Source: JBEKLJ01 sp050010255
Lineage (GTDB): Bacteria > Acidobacteriota > Terriglobia > Bryobacterales > Bryobacteraceae
Assembly: GCA_050010255.1 (NCBI GenBank)
Contig: JBEKLJ010000190.1
Location: 1-7,023, forward strand
Direction: 5' to 3'
DNA: 7,023 nucleotides
Shown: piece by piece, positions 6,087 to 7,023 of the stretch
Layout: each line of letters opens with the position of its first letter
Numbering within the stretch: position 1 is the stretch's first letter
Made by a program: the position numbers and the translations under genes
Notes under the pieces: generated by a model
The model's database searches: none
Told to the model about the DNA's origin: nothing
What the model saw: only the letters and a program-made list of their open reading frames with translations

Positions 6087-7023
6087 ATGTACATGTCCAG
6101 TTCGGAGACACTTCGATATCAGCGTTTTCTGGCGCAGGCCGGCGATGAAGACGGGGATTTCCCGCTCGCCTCTGGCGCGGCCGGCCGGAAGGTTCTGGTC
6201 ACCGGCGCTGGCGGCTACATTGGGTCGGCCCTGGTCAAGGCGCTCGCTACGGCCGATCCCGCTCAAGTTATCCTGCTTGACTCCTCCGAACACAACCTTT
6301 TCGAAATCCACCGGCATCTGGCGCTGGCGCATGAGCGCCTCCCCAACGAGGCCATCCTGGGGAGTGTGACGGAGGCCGGCTTGCTGGGCAGCATTTTCAG
6401 CCGCATTCGCCCGGAGATTGTCTATCACGCCGCGGCCTTCAAGCACGTTCCGCTTCTCGAACTCAACCCGCTAGCCGCAGTGCGCAACAACGCGATTGGA
6501 ACCTACAGGCTGGCCCAGGCGGCTATCAGCCACAACGCCTCGAAGCTCATACTCGTCTCCACCGACAAGGCGGTGAACCCCCACAGCATCATGGGCGCCT
6601 CCAAGCGGCTCGCTGAACTGACCGTGGCCGCGCTCAGCGGTCCGCAGTGCCGCATGAACGCTGTCCGCCTTGGCAACGTGATCGGATCGAGCGGCAGCGT
6701 CGTGCCGATCCTTCTCCAGCAGATCTCCGAGCGGAGACCGCTGACGGTCACGGACCCGTTAGCGAGCCGCTATTTCATATCTCTCCCCGAGGCCGTCCGT
6801 GCCATCCTGGCCGGCGGCGTCGCGGAGTGCTCGGGGAGGATTCTGCTGCCGGAACTGGGAGAGCCGGAGCGAATTGCCGGCCTCGCCCGTTTCCTCGCCG
6901 CCACCGCCACGAACGCGGACGGCGGCGAGATCCCGATCCGCTTTATCGGTCTGGGTCCGGGAGAGAAACTCAACGAGGATCTGCTCTATCGGACAGAAGT
7001 CCGGGAGGGATTCACCACGGGCG
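6087..7023 (+). CDS. CapD/FlaA1-type nucleotide-sugar 4,6-dehydratase, short soluble form (partial, cut by right window edge)
   Basis: The frame is open to the window end (about 312 codons). The family dehydrates UDP-GlcNAc-like sugars with bound NAD(P) on the way to modified sugars of capsules, O-antigen or glycans. With residue 1 at 6087, the dinucleotide-binding motif KVLVTGAGGYIG is at 35-46, followed by LLDSSEHNLFEI, HAAAFKHVPLLE, NNAIGTYRLAQAA, STDKAVNP (158-165) and VRLGNVIGSSGSVVP, all classic for the family. The active-site stretch keeps Asp160, Lys161 and Lys173, but has Met169 where short FlaA1/PseB enzymes have the catalytic Tyr; Met is typical of the long WbpM/CapD membrane forms. 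No transmembrane helices precede the Rossmann fold, only about 34 polar residues. The ATGs at 6087 and 6093 are both possible starts and neither has a good ribosome binding site. It is divergent from the LacI-type gene. Family membership is firm; exact substrate and product are not. Confidence 0.9.
   Translation, partial: MYMSSSETLRYQRFLAQAGDEDGDFPLASGAAGRKVLVTGAGGYIGSALVKALATADPAQVILLDSSEHNLFEIHRHLALAHERLPNEAILGSVTEAGLLGSIFSRIRPEIVYHAAAFKHVPLLELNPLAAVRNNAIGTYRLAQAAISHNASKLILVSTDKAVNPHSIMGASKRLAELTVAALSGPQCRMNAVRLGNVIGSSGSVVPILLQQISERRPLTVTDPLASRYFISLPEAVRAILAGGVAECSGRILLPELGEPERIAGLARFLAATATNADGGEIPIRFIGLGPGEKLNEDLLYRTEVREGFTTG

Overview
The window is about 65% GC bacterial DNA with five protein genes, two of them cut by the window edges. 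The best taxonomic hint is the C-terminal TonB domain of the protein at 1754-3124 (pattern LIRHVAPAYPEVARRAGIEG...VLSGHPML...VWQWLYQP). In my recollection this form is especially common in Acidobacteria such as Solibacter relatives. Acidobacteriota is therefore my working guess, made from memory and not from a search.

Layout. (1) Positions 1-1637, minus strand: 5' half of carB, the large subunit of carbamoyl-phosphate synthase (pyrimidine and arginine synthesis), running off the left edge. (2) Positions 1754-3124, minus strand: a lipoprotein with tetratricopeptide-like helices, a proline-rich linker and a TonB C-terminal domain. It lies 116 bp upstream of carB in the same direction, and a good promoter and ribosome binding site precede it. 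(3) Positions 3290-4282, plus strand: a patatin-like phospholipase, divergent from the TonB-domain gene. (4) Positions 4283-4853: a 571-bp stretch with no credible gene. It holds a pair of 22-23 bp direct repeats that look like one end of a decayed insertion sequence, and an almost perfect LacI/CcpA-type operator. (5) Positions 4854-5879, minus strand: a LacI/GalR-family repressor with a second operator-like palindrome 47 bp upstream of its start. (6) Positions 6087-7023, plus strand: the N-terminal part of a CapD/FlaA1-type nucleotide-sugar 4,6-dehydratase, running off the right edge and divergent from the repressor gene.

How they work together. These look like three small independent units: a minus-strand tonB-like/carB pair, a lone phospholipase, and a repressor/sugar-nucleotide-enzyme divergent pair that may share control through the 5926-5939 operator. 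The repressor's recognition helix has the CcpA-like sequence VSMATVSRVLN, which fits the AAACG and AAGCG half sites seen in both palindromes. I see no complete defence system, CRISPR array, RNA gene or intact mobile element. The points most worth a second look are the orphan operator beside the insertion-sequence-like repeats, the lipoprotein/TPR/TonB domain arrangement, and the dehydratase with Met in place of the usual catalytic Tyr.
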